Source: Methylobacterium sp. Leaf112 (GTDB lineage: Bacteria > Pseudomonadota > Alphaproteobacteria > Rhizobiales > Beijerinckiaceae). Taken from it: a DNA stretch of 64,000 nucleotides. Under the pieces are notes generated by a model. The model did not search any database and had not been told where the DNA came from. It was given only the letters and a program-made list of their open reading frames with translations. Both the position numbers and the translations under genes were made by a program. The stretch covers positions 3,664-67,663 of the forward strand of contig NZ_LMNG01000003.1 in assembly GCF_001423295.1 (NCBI RefSeq), written 5' to 3'. Shown in pieces: positions 62,601-64,000 of the stretch (positions are counted from its first letter, which is position 1; every line of letters begins with the position of its first letter).

Positions 62601-64000
62601 CCGGCCGTCCACGCTCTCCGCGAGGCCGCCGCTGCGGCGCTCCACGAGGGTGTCGAGCTCGCCGATCCGGGCGTCGAACAAGGCGGAGATGGACTGAACA
62701 CGCCCATCAAGTGCCGTGGCAAAGCCGCCGGCATCCTGTGCGACCAGGGCGTTGATCTGCTCGATCCGGCCGTCGAACAGAGCAGCGAGCGCCTCCGTGC
62801 GGGTATCGAGGGCCTGACCGATCTGGCGGCCGCGACCGTCCACGAGATCCGAGAGACCGCCGAGGTGCTCGTCGAACAGGCTCGCAAGGGCGCGGGTGCG
62901 CTCGTCGAGAGCCTGGGACACCTGCGCGCCGCGTCCGTCCACCAGGGCATCGAGGCCGCTGAGACGCTCGTCCAGGAGCGTGGCCATGGTCTTCGTACGG
63001 GCGTCGATGGCGTCGGCGACCTGGGCGCCACGTCCTTCGACGATCTGTCCGAGGAGACCGATGCGGTGATCGAACAGCGCGGCGAGATCGCGGGCACGGC
63101 CGTCCACCGATTCGGCAAAGCCGCCGGTGCGGCGCTCGACCAGGCTGTCGAGCTCACCGATGCGGCTGTCGAACAGGTTGCCGAGGGCGGCGATGCGCTG
63201 CTCGACGGCCGCGATCAGGCTCGAGTCGTCCTGGTTCGCGATGGCGTTGAGCTGGCCGAGACGGGCGTCGAACGTCGTCGCGAGGGCCTGGGTGCGGGCC
63301 TCGACGGCATCGGCGAGGCCTGCGCCGCGCTGCTCCACGACCTCGTCCAGATGACCGATACGCTCGTCGAAAAGGGCCGCGATGGCCTGGGTCCGGGCAT
63401 CCACGGCGCCCGCGGCGCTGCCGAGGCTCGCCTCGATGGTCTCGACGAGGCGGCGGCCGCGCTGGTCGAGGTTGTCCTGCAAGGGCGCCAGGCGATCCTC
63501 GAAGCTCGTGCCGAGGACCTGGGCATGGCTGTCGAGAAGCGCGCGGATCTCGCCCGTGCGATCGTCGAGGAGCTGGTGGACCGTACGCACGCCCTCGTCG
63601 AGGAGCGAGCTGATGTCGAGGGTGCGCCCGTCGAGGGTGCGCCCGAGACGGTTTTCGCCTTCGCCGAGAAGCCGGTCCGCTTCCGCCACGACTTCGCGCA
63701 GGCGAGCGAGGATGGTCTCGCCGCGGGTCTCCAGGAGGGTGCCGAGGGCGTTGGTGCCGGAATCGAGGAGGCGGGCGAGCTCGGTGATGCGACCCCCGAG
63801 AGCTCCGAACACGGCACGGCCCTTCTCGTCGAGCTCGCTGCCCATGGCGGCGGTGCGCTCGTCGATAAGGCTGACGAGGTGATCGGTCCGCTCGGAGAAG
63901 GCGTCGCGGAGGCTCTGGGCCTGCTGGGACAGGGCCGCATTGGCTCCACCCGTGCGCTCGACGATCATGTCGACGAGTTCGCGGGTGCGGGCGGCGAGGT
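59667..64000 (-). CDS. Giant coiled-coil repeat protein resembling growth pole ring (GPR) protein, 5' end beyond window
   Basis: About 1440 C-terminal residues are visible and the frame stays open to the right edge. Residues encoded at about 61.9-63.8 kb are a long array of 33-residue repeats, each like DARTQALAALFDERIGxLDxLV. The next part (60.5-61.9 kb) is less regular coiled coil, followed by an Ala/Pro-rich linker (60.2-60.4 kb) and a compact conserved C-terminal domain (DHRTAVDLWERYRRGEANLFDRR, FEEVRRRYAGDADFRRTVDRYVAEFERL). The repeats resemble apolipoprotein-type helices. The architecture matches GPR of Agrobacterium, a very large protein organising the growing pole (family knowledge; homology by reading only). 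Confidence 0.65.
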   Translation of the reverse strand, partial: LAARTRELVDMIVERTGGANAALSQQAQSLRDAFSERTDHLVSLIDERTAAMGSELDEKGRAVFGALGGRITELARLLDSGTNALGTLLETRGETILARLREVVAEADRLLGEGENRLGRTLDGRTLDISSLLDEGVRTVHQLLDDRTGEIRALLDSHAQVLGTSFEDRLAPLQDNLDQRGRRLVETIEASLGSAAGAVDARTQAIAALFDERIGHLDEVVEQRGAGLADAVEARTQALATTFDARLGQLNAIANQDDSSLIAAVEQRIAALGNLFDSRIGELDSLVERRTGGFAESVDGRARDLAALFDHRIGLLGQIVEGRGAQVADAIDARTKTMATLLDERLSGLDALVDGRGAQVSQALDERTRALASLFDEHLGGLSDLVDGRGRQIGQALDTRTEALAALFDGRIEQINALVAQDAGGFATALDGRVQSISALFDARIGELDTLVERRSGGLAESVDGRTRSLAAMFDHRIDLLAQIVDGRGAQVTDAIDARTQALTTLFDTRLGHLDDLVEGRGTRLAEAVDSRTQGLRALFDEMLTALDGLVDSRAETLTDRIDARTQALVGLFDERMKALDGLVGESAGSLTDRVEERTRTLAALFDEGLARLDGVVESRSGALTLQVDTRTQALATVFDERLGALDSLISGRAAGLARTIETQGAALTQAVDARSEAFTSRIDSRMKVFASLVASRGDALAAAFDDRQDAYATLVDERSAAMLSAFDERVGRHAAAAEAHAAALASALDQRNEAVAALIDGRNATMTEAFDRRSTALAALVEARGQSLAQRLAASAETITRAIEERGGSLVETLDGRGSHVIEALAAQSDRLRAVVDGPAASLVEALSERGQALERALAETGTPLVEAIRQRTDELEARSQASAEALLATIDGGASRAIATLTQANDALRHDVGSVLQRVESANAALAELLAGAGENLGAIETGLAARIEQVQEALGAIASETERASRGVAEQVDELKSVAQGALRDAAELAASLDASGRSLGDLGRTHAAALTGAAGSLETAEGRLSEVLAARGGAIEGVLARIDERSGSLEAETARFDALIEQTLRTAEERARAIGTGLAETAKGAGARVVEAFEGLRSGADSEGERTAQGVRAAIDAASREMTAVFETASGRFGDSVAGLREMASEIRRELDATRAEIQRGVLDLPRETQDATGEMRRVVSDQIKALGELTTLVARTDRGVDVARPSAAPPAPAPVAPAKAPVAPTPVAPVRTPAAAAPKPGQTMTIVPAPAGRPANVAARTGEAQRAQANGAKAGDRGWLSDLLTRASLDDDGDESESESQATAGTKPSPEKGSPEAKAAAERGRTALETISADIAKMIDHRTAVDLWERYRRGEANLFDRRIYTAQGRQTFEEVRRRYAGDADFRRTVDRYVAEFERLMADVSKNDRDSKRADAYLTSETGKVYTMLAHASGRFDGA

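Noticed and set aside
61900-63900. CRISPR array
   Set aside because: The periodicity of 99 bp is a coding repeat in one open frame; there are no short identical repeats with unique spacers.

Overview
The window is about 64 kb of GC-rich DNA from an alphaproteobacterium. Gene content points to the order Hyphomicrobiales, most likely the Methylobacteriaceae (inference): an ornithine decarboxylase/homospermidine synthase polyamine locus, a tetrameric glyQ/glyS glycyl-tRNA synthetase, a NadQ-type regulator beside nadABC, a PodJ-like polarity protein and a giant coiled-coil protein resembling the growth pole ring (GPR) protein of polar-growing Hyphomicrobiales. Almost everything is ordinary chromosomal housekeeping. 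The first 5 kb are the exception.

Region 1 (1-4960) is an accessory island. It starts inside the C-terminal part of a polymorphic (probably type VI secretion) effector with an Ntox15/Tde-type nuclease domain, followed by its Tdi-type immunity gene. Next come a frameshifted DUF4150 (PAAR-like) remnant, a separate ORF carrying a linker and a His-rich putative nuclease toxin domain, and a propeller-like protein, probably the second immunity gene, broken by one in-frame TGA. A complete IS630-family element follows (12-bp inverted repeats, TA flanks). Its transposase is disrupted by a 38-bp palindromic insert. Part of that insert recurs in an apparent in-frame insertion inside a DNA helicase gene at 42 kb.

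Region 2 (5-28 kb) holds the polyamine cluster (odc, a GNAT acetyltransferase, hss; minus strand, with a long odc leader), opgD/G with a coupled acetyltransferase, glyQ-glyS, an S49 peptidase, a small-domain/methyltransferase pair, ispB, a GGDEF-EAL protein, ispE, a large TPR protein, ETF-ubiquinone oxidoreductase, a family 4-type uracil-DNA glycosylase, a zinc metallopeptidase and moaB.

Region 3 (28-44 kb) is centred on fatty-acid beta-oxidation (FadB/J-like multifunctional protein, thiolase, acyl-CoA dehydrogenase), which would feed electrons to the ETF-QO at 24-25 kb. It also holds a stand-alone EAL protein, the PodJ-like gene, and the PdeM/Lhr-like helicase pair of the ligase-associated DNA repair system.

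Region 4 (44-64 kb) has an L,D-transpeptidase, nadA-nadB-nadC with the NadQ-type repressor gene and two palindromic operator candidates, thiE-thiD, an XRE-cupin regulator, an Mla-type lipid transport operon (mlaE, mlaF, mlaD, PqiC-like lipoprotein), an MFS transporter, cheZ, a DUF1489 gene, and the 3' two-thirds or so of the giant GPR-like repeat protein, which runs off the right edge. No tRNA, rRNA, CRISPR array or prophage was seen. Identifications rest on reading motifs by eye; no database search was run.
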